Shown one piece after another: positions 27,342 to 35,879 of a DNA stretch of 64,000 nucleotides. The stretch covers positions 192,581 to 256,580 of the forward strand of contig NZ_FOFP01000005.1 in NCBI RefSeq assembly GCF_900110925.1, read 5' to 3'. The stretch comes from Pseudomonas cuatrocienegasensis (lineage in GTDB: Bacteria; Pseudomonadota; Gammaproteobacteria; Pseudomonadales; Pseudomonadaceae). A program made the translations under genes and the position numbers. Numbering within the stretch: the stretch's first letter is position 1; each line of letters opens with the position of its first letter. Below the pieces are notes generated by a model. The model made no database searches and was not told the origin of the DNA. It saw nothing but the letters and a program-made list of their open reading frames with translations.

Positions 27342-27971
27342 TCAAGGGTGCCGGGCCAGGGTCTCGCTCGGTGCGAGAGCCAGGACGCGCTTGGCTTCGA
27401 TAAAGGTACGTTTCCAGTAGCGATCATCCAGGCTGTCGACGCGCACGCCGCCGCTACGGCTGCTGCTGGAATGGATGAACTGATCATCACCCAGGTAGAT
27501 GCCTGCGTGGCTCACCCGGCCACGGCCGGCGGTGCTGAAGAACACCAGATCACCCGGCTCCAGCTCGGCGCGATCAACCAGCGGCGCATCGATATTGATC
27601 ATGTCGCGGGTGGAGCGTGGCAGTTGCATGCCGAGCTCTTCACGGAACAGATAGCCAATGAAACCACTGCAATCGAAGCCGGACTTCACCGAGCTACCGC
27701 CAAAACGGTAGCGCGTACCGACCAGGGACAGCCCATGGTTGAGAATACTGTCGGCCAGTTGTGGCAGTGCGTAGCTTTTGTCGTCACTGAAAGCGCCGAT
27801 CTCGGTGCTTTCTTCGTCCTGCTCATCCACCGATGGCATGACCATCGAAACCGGACGACCAGGAAGCTCAACCGCGGACGGCGGTTGTGGCGCGGTGCTG
27901 GCACAGGCGGCAAGCATCAGCGTAAGTGCGAGGGGCACGAGGGGCACGAGGGGTGCTAAGCGTTTGGGCAT
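27342..27971 (-). CDS. NlpC/P60 family lipoprotein, paralogue of the adjacent gene
   Basis: A 209-residue envelope lipoprotein (lipobox LMLAACAS) with an NlpC/P60 domain: catalytic Cys in SGFDCSGFIGYLF, His in VSHAGIYLG, and FIHSSSSRSGG near the end. The domain closely parallels its downstream neighbour, so the pair arose by duplication. The signal region contains a three-copy 9-bp repeat (CGAGGGGCA at about 27930-27957) that encodes PLVPLVPLA. An alternative GTG start lies two codons upstream. Probable role: peptidoglycan hydrolysis. Confidence 0.88.
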   Translation of the reverse strand: MPKRLAPLVPLVPLALTLMLAACASTAPQPPSAVELPGRPVSMVMPSVDEQDEESTEIGAFSDDKSYALPQLADSILNHGLSLVGTRYRFGGSSVKSGFDCSGFIGYLFREELGMQLPRSTRDMINIDAPLVDRAELEPGDLVFFSTAGRGRVSHAGIYLGDDQFIHSSSSRSGGVRVDSLDDRYWKRTFIEAKRVLALAPSETLARHP

Positions 27972-28100
27972 GGGCACGACCGTGTCGAGAAACTGAATAA
28001 GGACGCGACTATGCCCGCTATAGCGTCCATTTGCAAATTCTATGGCACTTAATGTGACCCAGTGGTTCTACCGCGCCATCTAAGCCGCCTTTTTGCAAAT

Positions 28101-28772
28101 TCAGTGGTTCACCGTATGGGCCAGCATCACCGACAGTTGGCACAGCGGCCGGCCGCTTTGCGCCTGCCACTGGTTGAAGGCGGCTTGCACTGCCGCCCGG
28201 TCCCGCTGGCTGGTGGGCAGTTTATCGACAATGCCCTGAGCCTTGAGGGCCGCGACCATATCGTCGCTGGGCACGAAGGTGTCCTTGCCAACCATGCGCA
28301 AGAACCGCGGCGCTGACAATCCGCCAAGCTGGTTGCCGTGCTTGGCCAGGTATTTCCACAAACCGACGATATCGCTCACCGGCCAGTCGGCAATCATTGC
28401 CCCGAAGCTGCCCTTCTCCTGGCCGACATCAAGAATGAACTGAGCATTGCGCGGTACGCTTTTGAGCTTGCCCAGATGACGGATCAGACGGGCATCCTGC
28501 ATCAGGCGCTCCAGGTGCTCGGCGCCCATCAGCACGACTTTCTCCGGGTCAAAGCCAAAGAACGCCTGCTCGAAGGCCGGCCATTTGGCGTCCACCAGGC
28601 TGTGCTTGAGCCCCGCGCGGAAGATCCGCAGGCTCATGATCGACAAGTAACGGTCGTCACTGATCGCCCGCAACTGCGCCGACGTAAGCGGCTGCGGTAA
28701 TTGCGCCTCAAGCGCGGCAGCCGAGCCGAAGCGGTTCAGGCAGAACTCATTAAGCCATTGGTAATCGCGCAT
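28101..28772 (-). CDS. DNA-3-methyladenine glycosylase I-like protein
   Basis: A 223-residue helical protein. Segments LRIFRAGLKHSLVDAKWPAFEQAFFGFDPE and LMQDARLIRHLGKLKSVPRNAQFIL resemble Tag-family DNA glycosylases, including the RNxxKL-like helix. GSFGAMIADWP and GNQLGGLSAPRFLRMVGKDTFVPSDD match the C-terminal part. Tag proteins excise 3-methyladenine from DNA. The usual N-terminal zinc-binding Cys/His of canonical Tag (MxRCxW) is absent, so this is a divergent member and its activity is less certain. It lies upstream of nothing obviously related. Confidence 0.78.
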   Translation of the reverse strand: MRDYQWLNEFCLNRFGSAAALEAQLPQPLTSAQLRAISDDRYLSIMSLRIFRAGLKHSLVDAKWPAFEQAFFGFDPEKVVLMGAEHLERLMQDARLIRHLGKLKSVPRNAQFILDVGQEKGSFGAMIADWPVSDIVGLWKYLAKHGNQLGGLSAPRFLRMVGKDTFVPSDDMVAALKAQGIVDKLPTSQRDRAAVQAAFNQWQAQSGRPLCQLSVMLAHTVNH

Positions 28773-28782
28773 GTTCGCTCGC

Positions 28783-29607
28783 TTACAGGTTCATCACGTC
28801 GAGGAAGCGCGGCGTGGCGCTGTCGTCGATCTTCAGGCTCTTGAAGTCAAACAGGTTGCGGTCGGCCAGTTGCGACGGCACCACGTTCTGCAGCGCGCGG
28901 AACATGATCTCGGTGCGCCCCGGGGTCTTGCGCTCCCACTCCTGCAGCATCTCCTTGACCACCTGACGCTGCAGGTTTTCCTGGGAACCGCAAAGGTTGC
29001 AAGGGATGATCGGGAATTCCTTGAGCACACTGTAGGCCTCGATGTCGCTCTCGCTGCAATAGGCCAGCGGGCGGATCACCACGTTACGCCCGTCGTCGGC
29101 GCGCAGCTTGGGCGGCATGGCCTTGAGCGTGCCGCCGTAGAACATATTGAGGAAGAAGGTTTCCAGAATGTCGTCGCGGTGATGCCCCAGGGCCATCTTG
29201 GTCGCGCCGATTTCATCGGCGAAAGTGTAGAGCGTGCCCCGGCGCAGGCGTGAACACAGCGAGCAGGTGGTCTTGCCCTCCGGGATCTTCTCCTTGACCA
29301 CCGAATAGGTGTCCTTCTCGACGATGTGGTACGGCACACCGATGGACTCCAGATAAGCCGGCAGCACATGCTCGGGGAAGCCGGGCTGCTTCTGGTCCAT
29401 ATTCACGGCAACGATCTCGAACTGGATCGGCGCGACCTTCTGCAGGTGCAGCAACACGTCGAGCATGGTGTAGCTGTCCTTGCCGCCGGACAGGCAGACC
29501 ATGACCTTGTCGCCGTCCTCGATCATATTGAAGTCGGCAACGGCTTCGCCGGCCTGGCGACGCAGACGCTTTTGCAGTTTGTTCTGATTGACCGAGAGGG
29601 TGCCCAT
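28783..29607 (-). CDS. ttcA: tRNA 2-thiocytidine(32) synthetase
   Basis: A 274-residue PP-loop ATPase that thiolates cytidine 32 of tRNA using an iron-sulfur cluster. [12 protein letters not shown] (about residues 38-49) is the ATP pyrophosphatase loop. The paired [10 protein letters not shown] and CNLCGSQ motifs supply the cluster cysteines, and [20 protein letters not shown] is diagnostic. Length is normal. It is preceded by a clean start (ATG 29607) and diverges from a DnaJ-related gene. Confidence 0.96.
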   Translation of the reverse strand: MGTLSVNQNKLQKRLRRQAGEAVADFNMIEDGDKVMVCLSGGKDSYTMLDVLLHLQKVAPIQFEIVAVNMDQKQPGFPEHVLPAYLESIGVPYHIVEKDTYSVVKEKIPEGKTTCSLCSRLRRGTLYTFADEIGATKMALGHHRDDILETFFLNMFYGGTLKAMPPKLRADDGRNVVIRPLAYCSESDIEAYSVLKEFPIIPCNLCGSQENLQRQVVKEMLQEWERKTPGRTEIMFRALQNVVPSQLADRNLFDFKSLKIDDSATPRFLDVMNL

Positions 29608-29719
29608 GATGCGCAGGAATCCGGATACTGACGAAAGTGCGGCATTTTACGCAGAAACCAGGCCGCACCCCACCCTGTCATCAAGGAAAATGCCGCGCAC
29701 GACAGCCGGTTAAGCAACC

Positions 29720-30307
29720 ATGACTGAAGCAACTGACGATCTGCTTGACCCCATAATGGCCGCGCTGCATGCGCACCCTGCCGGTATCGGCGAGTATGCC
29801 CTGCTCCAACACCTGCGCCAGCAAGGCTGCAGCGCCCTGCCCAGCGCGCCGTTGAGCGACACCCTGAACCTGTTCCGCTGCCATTTCTTGCTGTTCAACG
29901 CCCTCTATCGACTGCGCGAGCGCTTGTGCGAGCAGCGCGCCGGCTGGCTCGAGATCCACACCTTGAACATTCGCCTGCTGCCCTACCAGGCCGGCACAGT
30001 CGCACTGTGCGCGCACGACCCGTTGCGCGCTTATTACCTGGATATGGGTCAGTTGCAGGCAACCGGTACGGCTGAGGTCGATGCGCTGCTGCAGAGTTTC
30101 TGGCGAGGCCTGCAGGGCGGCGAAGAACGCCAGGCGGCCCTGGCCCTGTTCGAACTGGCGGACGCAGCGGAGCCCCTCACCGCCCAGCGCATCAAGCACC
30201 GTTACCGGCAACTGGTCAGCCAGCACCACCCGGACCGCGGCGGTAGCACCAGCAGGTTGCAAGCGATCAATCAGGCCATGGACATACTGGAACGCTATTA
30301 CCGTTGA
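29720..30307 (+). CDS. DNA-J related domain protein
   Basis: A 195-residue protein. The N-terminal two-thirds match the DNAJ-related domain seen in gammaproteobacteria (LLQHLRQQGC, FRCHFLLFNALYRLRE, NIRLLPYQ). The C-terminus is a shortened J domain with helix II IKHRYRQLVSQ, the HPD motif at about residue 173, and DRGGSTSRLQAINQAMDIL. It could stimulate DnaK ATPase on particular clients. It is transcribed divergently from ttcA. Role unknown. Confidence 0.9.
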   Translation: MTEATDDLLDPIMAALHAHPAGIGEYALLQHLRQQGCSALPSAPLSDTLNLFRCHFLLFNALYRLRERLCEQRAGWLEIHTLNIRLLPYQAGTVALCAHDPLRAYYLDMGQLQATGTAEVDALLQSFWRGLQGGEERQAALALFELADAAEPLTAQRIKHRYRQLVSQHHPDRGGSTSRLQAINQAMDILERYYR

Positions 30308-30474
30308 GCTCCAGAGAGCCATTTGCTCTAAGCAGCGCCCGCCGGACGATAAAGCCCCACCTATACTGCGACATAGGGTCGCAGAGGTTCGACCTGCCAC
30401 CTGCTTGTGCAGCACACGCGCAGCAGACGCAGGGACGGGGGGCGGCTCATCATAATAACGAGGAGGTGCTTGAT

Positions 30475-31074
30475 ATGATCCACCACGTTTGGGGGCTCTT
30501 CACCCATCCCGACCAAGAATGGCAAGAGATTCGTGGCGAGGAAGAAACCATCAGCCACATGTACCTGACCCATGTCCTAGTGCTGGCGGCGGTACCAGCG
30601 GTCTCGGCTTATATCGGCACCACCCAGGTTGGCTGGGCCATCGGCTCACGAGCGCCGGTGATGCTCACCGAAAGCAGTGCCTTGCAACTCACCCTGATGG
30701 CCTACCTGGCGATGATTGCCGGGGTGGCGGTCATGGGCGCTTTCATTCACTGGATGGCGCGCACCTACGACGCCAGCCCCAACCTCACCCAATGCGTGGT
30801 CTTCGCGGCCTACACCGCTACGCCACTGTTTATCGGCGGGCTAGCGGCGCTCTACCCACACCTGTGGCTGGCGATGATCATTGGCACTGTGGCCATCTGT
30901 TACACGGTCTATCTGCTGTATGTCGGCATTCCGGCATTTATGAACATCCCGGAGGACGAAGGCTTTATGTTTTCCAGCTCGGTGCTCGCCGTTGGCCTGG
31001 TGGTGCTGGTGGCAATGATCGCCAGCTCGGTCATTATGTGGGGCATCGGGGTCGGCCCGGTGTACACCAGCTAA
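30475..31074 (+). CDS. Yip1-family (DUF1282-like) inner-membrane protein
   Basis: A 199-residue protein with about five membrane helices. The cytosolic start MIHHVWGLFTHPDQEWQEIRGEEE is the family signature, followed by VLVLAAVPAVSAYIGTTQ and FAAYTATPLFIGGLAALYP. AGGAGGT lies eight bases before ATG 30475, a strong ribosome-binding site. Function is unknown in bacteria. A second, related gene follows 155 bp downstream after a terminator-like hairpin. Confidence 0.88.
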   Translation: MIHHVWGLFTHPDQEWQEIRGEEETISHMYLTHVLVLAAVPAVSAYIGTTQVGWAIGSRAPVMLTESSALQLTLMAYLAMIAGVAVMGAFIHWMARTYDASPNLTQCVVFAAYTATPLFIGGLAALYPHLWLAMIIGTVAICYTVYLLYVGIPAFMNIPEDEGFMFSSSVLAVGLVVLVAMIASSVIMWGIGVGPVYTS

Positions 31075-31094
31075 CCGAGTTGAATACTTACTCG

Positions 31095-31123
31095 GGCCGC
31101 CTACTCGGGCGGCCTTGTTGTTT
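31095..31123 (+). terminator. Intrinsic terminator-like hairpin after the first Yip1 gene
   Basis: GGCCGCC and GGCGGCC form a seven-base-pair GC stem with a six-base loop, followed by the T-rich run TTGTTGTTT. It lies 20 bp after the stop of the preceding gene. Confidence 0.75.
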
Positions 31124-31228
31124 CTGCTACTCCCGCAAACAGGTTGAACCCCCGGCCAAGAGCACCGTTCCAAACTGTCACGATGCCCGCGGAAAAACCG
31201 CGTGCCACTGGCCGACGGAGCGCTCGCG

Positions 31229-31894
31229 ATGCATGCGCACTTCTATACCCTGCTCACCCGCCCTGATCGCGCCTGGACAGCCATCCGCGACGACGAGGAA
31301 CGCAACAGCGCCAATTACCTGATGCACCTGCTGCTGTTTGCCCTGCTGCCGGCCATGTGCATGTTTATCGGCACCCGCTGGGTCGGCTGGAGCCTGGTCG
31401 ACCAGGAGCGTATTCGCCTGGATACCCTCAGCGCCCTGCAACTGAGCGTACTGCTTTACCTGACGATCCTGCTCGGCACAGTGATCATGGGCTTTTTCAT
31501 GCGCTGGATGTCGCGCACCTTCGAGGCACGGCCCACGTTCAACCAATGCGTGGGCTTCATTGCCTATACCTGCACACCGTTCTTTATCGCCGGGCTGGGG
31601 GCGCTGTACCCGACTCGCTGGATGGCCATCAGCGTGCTGCTGATCGCCGGGATTTACGCCAGTTACCTGTTGGTTATCGGCCTGCCGCGCTTTATGCGCA
31701 TCGACCATCACCAGAGTTTTCTCTACGCCGCCTCGACCTGGGCTGTGGCCCTGCTTGTACTGGTCAATATCAAGGTCGGCATGATCCTGCTGTGGACCCA
31801 GGGGCTGGAGCCAAACTACCTGCGCAGCGTGCAGCAGGACCAAAGCTACAGCACTCAGGAAGAACGCCCACAGGATGAACCTGGCGAGCGGTGA
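31229..31894 (+). CDS. Second Yip1-family inner-membrane protein
   Basis: A 221-residue paralogue of the previous Yip1 protein. It shares the FYTLLTRPDRAWTAIRDDEE start, a CMFIGTRWVGWSL segment, and CVGFIAYTCTPFFIAGLGALYPTRW in the same order. About five membrane helices are predicted from hydrophobicity; the C-terminus is a charged Gln/Glu-rich tail. ATG at 31229 is used because it aligns with the paralogue and has GGAG upstream. Function unknown. Confidence 0.87.
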   Translation: MHAHFYTLLTRPDRAWTAIRDDEERNSANYLMHLLLFALLPAMCMFIGTRWVGWSLVDQERIRLDTLSALQLSVLLYLTILLGTVIMGFFMRWMSRTFEARPTFNQCVGFIAYTCTPFFIAGLGALYPTRWMAISVLLIAGIYASYLLVIGLPRFMRIDHHQSFLYAASTWAVALLVLVNIKVGMILLWTQGLEPNYLRSVQQDQSYSTQEERPQDEPGER

Positions 31895-31952
31895 CTGTAC
31901 GCCGGCGCTGCTTGCGGCATAATCGCGGCCTCCCCACCAGCTGCCTGCCGCC

Positions 31953-32447
31953 ATGCCCGAAACGCTTCATGCCCGCGTCGAAGCCTGCTATCAACAGGCT
32001 GAGGCCTTCTTCAAACGCACTTTCGCCCGGCCTACCGTGAGCTTCCGACTGCGAGGGCAGAAAGCCGGCGTGGCGCACCTGACCGAGAACCTGCTGCGCT
32101 TCAATGCCCAGCTGTATCAGGAAAACCGCGAAGACTTCCTGCGCCAGACCGTACCCCATGAAGTCGCCCACCTGGTGGCCCACCAGTTGTTCGGCCTGCG
32201 CATCCAGCCCCATGGCGAGGAATGGCAACTGATCATGCGCGGCGTCTATGAGCTGCCGCCCAGCCGCTGCCACACCTATGCGGTCAAACGTCGCCAGGTC
32301 AGCCGTTTTATCTACCGCTGCACGTGCGCCGACGGCGAATTCCCGTTTTCCGCCCAGCGTCATGCCCTGGTCGGCAAAGGCCGGCGTTACCTGTGTCGGC
32401 GCTGCAAAGCGACCCTGACATTCAGCGGCGAGCAGCGCAGCGAATAG
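31953..32447 (+). CDS. sprT: SprT-family zinc metalloprotease-like protein
   Basis: A 164-residue SprT-type protein. The HExxH zinc motif is in VPHEVAHLVAHQLFG (about residues 69-83). A C-terminal zinc ribbon is suggested by YRCTC and YLCRRCKATL. It is the bacterial relative of the DNA-protein crosslink protease SPRTN, though SprT's own substrates are unknown. It is followed after 81 bp by a trypsin-like protein on the same strand. Confidence 0.93.
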   Translation: MPETLHARVEACYQQAEAFFKRTFARPTVSFRLRGQKAGVAHLTENLLRFNAQLYQENREDFLRQTVPHEVAHLVAHQLFGLRIQPHGEEWQLIMRGVYELPPSRCHTYAVKRRQVSRFIYRCTCADGEFPFSAQRHALVGKGRRYLCRRCKATLTFSGEQRSE

Positions 32448-32528
32448 CCCAGCCCGTTATAAATCCCTGCCAACCTGCGACATACGCCATCATGACCGCT
32501 CCCGGCGTTGCCTCGACAAGGACATCTG

Positions 32529-33263
32529 ATGATCGAACCCCTTCTGCTCAGCGCCGCGCGCGTCTCGACCTTCGATGGCACGCGCCTGCTGACCAATGCC
32601 AGCGGCTTCTTCTTCGAGCGTGATCAGCGCCTGTTCCTGGTCACCAGCCGCCATGTGATGATCGACGAACCCAGCGACCACTGCCCCAATCGCCTGGAAA
32701 TCGAATTGCACATCGATGCCGACAACCTCACCCGCTCCATCGGCTTTTCCATCCCGCTGTACCAGGGTGGCAAGTCCCAGTGGCGCCAGGGGATCGATGG
32801 TAGCGGCGAAATCGATGTCGCCCTGATCGAGCTGAAACGCGAGGCGCTGCCGCCCAGCATGGTCTACCGCGCCTTTACCCCGGCGCACCTGCAACACAGC
32901 CTGGAGGAAGTAGAAGTCGGCACCTCGCTGCTGATAGTCGGCTTTCCATTGGGCTTTCACGACAGCCTGCATCACATGCCAGTGGTTCGTCAGGCGGCGA
33001 TTGCCTCCTCGTTCGGCCTGCGCTTCCAGGGTGAGGGATACTTTCTCAGCGACGCCCGCACCCACCGCGGCACCAGCGGCGCGCCAGTGGTGATGCGCGC
33101 CCCTGGGACCCGCAACCGGGTGACCGGCGACCTGCCTTGGGTGCTCTTGGGCGTGCATTCGGCGCGGCTCGATGTGGGTAACCGCGACCTGGATATCGAC
33201 GAGGCCCTTGGCCTGAACTGCACCTGGTACGCCGACATTCTGATGACCCTGAGCGCCAGCTAA
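32529..33263 (+). CDS. Trypsin-like serine peptidase domain protein
   Basis: A 244-residue single-domain protein with a chymotrypsin fold: His in LVTSRHVM, Asp in DVALIEL, and Ser in HRGTSGAPVV. GFPLGFHDSLHHMPVV is typical of trypsin_2 domains that lack a signal peptide. No signal or PDZ domain is visible, so it is probably cytosolic. ATG at 32529 follows AAGGA. Its TAA overlaps the stop of the convergent CoA-transferase gene. Substrate unknown. Confidence 0.87.
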   Translation: MIEPLLLSAARVSTFDGTRLLTNASGFFFERDQRLFLVTSRHVMIDEPSDHCPNRLEIELHIDADNLTRSIGFSIPLYQGGKSQWRQGIDGSGEIDVALIELKREALPPSMVYRAFTPAHLQHSLEEVEVGTSLLIVGFPLGFHDSLHHMPVVRQAAIASSFGLRFQGEGYFLSDARTHRGTSGAPVVMRAPGTRNRVTGDLPWVLLGVHSARLDVGNRDLDIDEALGLNCTWYADILMTLSAS

Positions 33264-34441
33264 ACCACCACGTTCTGCGCCCTGAGCATAGCGATCTGCT
33301 CAGCCGAGTAACCCAGCTCGGCCAACACTGCCTCGGTATCGGCCCCCAGAGCCGTGCCTATGTGTCGCGGCTCGGGCAAGCCCTCGGAGAACTTGATCGG
33401 ACAGCCGATCTGCGCCTGGGGAGCAGCACCTGCCCGCGGCACCTCGGTGACCAGCCCACGCGCCTTGATCTGCGGGTGCTCGACCGCCTCGCTGAGGCTG
33501 AGCATCGGCTCCACGCAGGCATCCAGACCAGCGAACACCTGGCTCCACTCGGCGAAATCGCGCGTCTCGAACGCGATTGCAATCTCGCGCTTGAGCGCCT
33601 GCTGGACCTCAGGTTTCTGGGAAAGGCCATTCGCCGCCAAGTCTGGACGGCCGAGAGCGGCGCAGAACGCCTGCATAAACTGCGGTTCCAGGCTGCCGAC
33701 GGCAAACCAGCGACCATCGCGGGTGCGGTAATAGTCGTAGAAGCTGCCACCGTTGAGCGCCTGGCTCTCCATCGCCGGCTCCACCCCGGCCGCCAGGTAA
33801 GCGGCACCGGCCATGCCGTGCAGGCTGAAGGCGCAGTCAGTCATGCTGATATCCACCTGCTGGCCCTGCCCTGTCGCCTGGCGCTGAATCACCGCGGCCA
33901 GCAAGCCAATCACCCCATGCAGTGAACCGCCGGCGATATCCGCCACCTGAATGCCCAGGGGCAGCGGGCCGCTGTCGCGCCGACCGGTGTAACTGGCGAT
34001 GCCGGCCAGGGCCAGGTAATTGATGTCATGCCCGGCGCGGTCACAGTAGGGACCGGTTTGCCCATAGCCGGTGATGGACACGTAAATCAACTTGGGGTTG
34101 ATCGCCTTGAGCGCCGCGTAGCCGACGCCGAGTTTATCCATCACGCCAGGGCGAAACTGCTCCAGCACAATGTCGTACTCAGCCACCAGCTGCTTGACCA
34201 CCTCCACCGCCTCGGGCTTTTTCAGGTCAAGGGCAATGCTGCGCTTGTTGCGGTTCAGGTAGGCGTGGCTGGCAGACACGCCCGCATCATGGGGCGGCAG
34301 CAAACGCACCAGGTCCATGCGACTCGGCGACTCGACCCGCAGCACCTCAGCGCCCATATCGGCCAACAACAAGGAGGCGAACGGGCCTGGCAGCAAGGTG
34401 GAAAAATCCAGCACCTTTAACGTGGACAACGGAGCGGACAT
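33260..34441 (-). CDS. CaiB/BaiF family CoA-transferase (class III)
   Basis: A 393-residue protein beginning at ATG 34441 with GGAGG five bases upstream. LKVLDFSTLLPGPFASLLLADMGAEVLRVE, LNRNKRSIALDLK and GYGQTGPYCDRAGHDINYLALAG with its conserved Asp are class III hallmarks. Its similarity to alpha-methylacyl-CoA racemase-type members makes a racemase or CoA-transferase role possible; the substrate is not visible. A repeat-rich gap separates it from murB upstream. Confidence 0.92.
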   Translation of the reverse strand: MSAPLSTLKVLDFSTLLPGPFASLLLADMGAEVLRVESPSRMDLVRLLPPHDAGVSASHAYLNRNKRSIALDLKKPEAVEVVKQLVAEYDIVLEQFRPGVMDKLGVGYAALKAINPKLIYVSITGYGQTGPYCDRAGHDINYLALAGIASYTGRRDSGPLPLGIQVADIAGGSLHGVIGLLAAVIQRQATGQGQQVDISMTDCAFSLHGMAGAAYLAAGVEPAMESQALNGGSFYDYYRTRDGRWFAVGSLEPQFMQAFCAALGRPDLAANGLSQKPEVQQALKREIAIAFETRDFAEWSQVFAGLDACVEPMLSLSEAVEHPQIKARGLVTEVPRAGAAPQAQIGCPIKFSEGLPEPRHIGTALGADTEAVLAELGYSAEQIAMLRAQNVVV

Positions 34442-34589
34442 GGGGCCTCCAGGCAACAGCGGGATCAAGGCGCAGTGCGGCGATACACCGAGGCTTGCGA
34501 GCAGCCACAGTAGGCGCAGCCGTGCCGCACCTCAATGACCCAAGCGCTCAGCCGTTATGACCCATCCGCTCGCCCCGATACACCAGCAC

Positions 34590-34659
34590 GTAGTCTGGGT
34601 CGAGCGCAGCGACACCCGGGAGCACCTTCCCGGGTATCGCGATGCTCAACCCAGGCTAC
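34590..34659. repeat. 70-bp palindrome, copy 1
   Basis: GTAGTCTGGGTCGAGC pairs with GCTCAACCCAGGCTAC, and ACCCGGG with CCCGGGT, around a short loop. This gives an almost complete 30-bp stem. Similar TAGCCTGGGT-bounded palindromes recur between Pseudomonas genes; this one may act as an mRNA-stabilising or terminating structure. Confidence 0.8.
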
Positions 34660-34757
34660 CGACCGGCGCTCTCAGGAATAAACAGAGAAACCTAGAGCAC
34701 GTTCGGCTCGATCTCCAGGCTGACACCAAAGCGCGCCTGGATACGCGTTGCCAGCAC

Positions 34758-34827
34758 GTAGCCTGGGTCGAGCGCAGCGACACCCGGGAGTACCTTCCCG
34801 GGTATCGCGATGCTCAACCCAGGCTAC
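34758..34827. repeat. 70-bp palindrome, copy 2
   Basis: The duplicated twin of the palindrome at 34590, with its first arm GTAGCCTGGGTCGAGC now matching its partner perfectly. It lies 33 bp beyond the murB stop on the minus strand and so would form at the 3' end of the murB message. Confidence 0.8.
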
Positions 34828-34859
34828 CGACCGACGCTCTCAGGAATAAACAGAGAAAC

Positions 34860-35879
34860 CTAGAGCACGTTCGGCTCGATCTCCAGGCTGACGCCAAAGC
34901 GCGCCTGGATATCGGCCTGGATACGCGTTGCCAGGTCGAGAATCTGCGCGCCGCTGGCCTGGCCATAGTTGACCAGCACCAGCGCCTGCAGACCATGGAC
35001 CCCGGCGTCACCCTCGCGGTAACCCTTCCAGCCGGCCCGCTCGATCAGCCAACCGGCAGCCAATTTGACCTGGCCATCGGCTTGCGGGTAACCCACCAGA
35101 TCAGGGTGCACCGCACGCAGCTCTGCAGCGAGTTCCGCAGGCACCACCGGGTTTTTGAAAAAGCTGCCGGCATTACCGAGCTGCGCCGGATCGGGCAGTT
35201 TTTCCTGACGAATCGCACAGACCGCCTGACTGACCGCCTGTGCCGTCGGCTCGCTAATGCCCATCTGCTCCAGGCGCTGACGCACCGGCCCGTAATCCAA
35301 GCGCAGGGGCGCGGCGCGGCGCAGGGCAAAGCGCACGCGTAGGATCACCCAACGCCCAGGCTCACGCTTGAACAGGCTGTCACGGTAAGCGAAGGCACAG
35401 TCAGCCAGGCTAAAGTCACACCGCTCGCCCGTGGTGCGATCGAGGGCGGTCAGCCCGGCGAACACATCCTTGAGCTCGACGCCATAGGCGCCAATATTCT
35501 GCACTGGCGCGGCGCCCACGGTGCCGGGGATCAAGCTGAGGTTTTCCAGCCCGCTGGCGCCCAGGGTCAGGGTCTGCTGAACGAATGGGTGCCAGGGCTC
35601 GCCGGCCTCGGCCTCTATCAGCAGGGTCTGGCCATCGTCTTCGAGAATACGCACGCCACGAGCGGCCATGCGCAGCACCAGCGCTTCAACATCACCGGTC
35701 AGCAGCAGGTTGCTGCCGCCGCCCAGCAGCAGCACGGGCAGCGCATGCGCCGCGGCGAAGGCCAGCGCCTCGCATACATCCTGCTCGTCCTCGGCCTCGG
35801 CGTACCAGCGCGCTGCCACCGCAAAACCGAAGCTGTTGTAGGCCTGGAGCGAGACATGCTCGCGTATCTGCAGGCTCAC
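34860..35879 (-). CDS. murB: UDP-N-acetylenolpyruvoylglucosamine reductase
   Basis: A 339-residue flavoenzyme reducing UDP-GlcNAc enolpyruvate to UDP-MurNAc in peptidoglycan synthesis. YNSFGFAVAARW, LLLGGGSNLLL, SLIPGTVGAAPVQNIGAYG, AYRDSLFK and GNAGSFFKNPVV are the type I MurB motifs, with catalytic Ser in AGSFFKNP and Glu in SLEIEPNVL. The start is GTG overlapping the phosphatase stop (GTGA). It ends the exbB-exbD-lpxK-ycaR-kdsB-ptp-murB series. Its 3' end is duplicated just downstream. Confidence 0.96.
   Translation of the reverse strand: MSLQIREHVSLQAYNSFGFAVAARWYAEAEDEQDVCEALAFAAAHALPVLLLGGGSNLLLTGDVEALVLRMAARGVRILEDDGQTLLIEAEAGEPWHPFVQQTLTLGASGLENLSLIPGTVGAAPVQNIGAYGVELKDVFAGLTALDRTTGERCDFSLADCAFAYRDSLFKREPGRWVILRVRFALRRAAPLRLDYGPVRQRLEQMGISEPTAQAVSQAVCAIRQEKLPDPAQLGNAGSFFKNPVVPAELAAELRAVHPDLVGYPQADGQVKLAAGWLIERAGWKGYREGDAGVHGLQALVLVNYGQASGAQILDLATRIQADIQARFGVSLEIEPNVL

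Larger units (their letters stand above)
34583..34934. repeat. 168-bp tandem duplication including the murB 3' end
   Basis: Copy 1 (34583-34750) and copy 2 (34751-34934) are nearly identical. Each carries a 70-bp palindrome, the string CTCAGGAATAAACAGAGAAA, and the last part of murB from its TAG stop inward. The unit downstream of the gene lacks a 12-base TATCGGCCTGGA-type stretch, so copy 1 is a truncated non-coding murB tail and copy 2 belongs to the real gene. The differences (34592 T versus C, and others) show some age. The unit fills most of the 418-bp gap between murB and the CoA-transferase gene, which holds no other gene. Confidence 0.92.

Noticed and set aside
34583..34934. CRISPR array
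   Set aside because: Only two long units with no spacers; it is a tandem duplication that contains the murB end.
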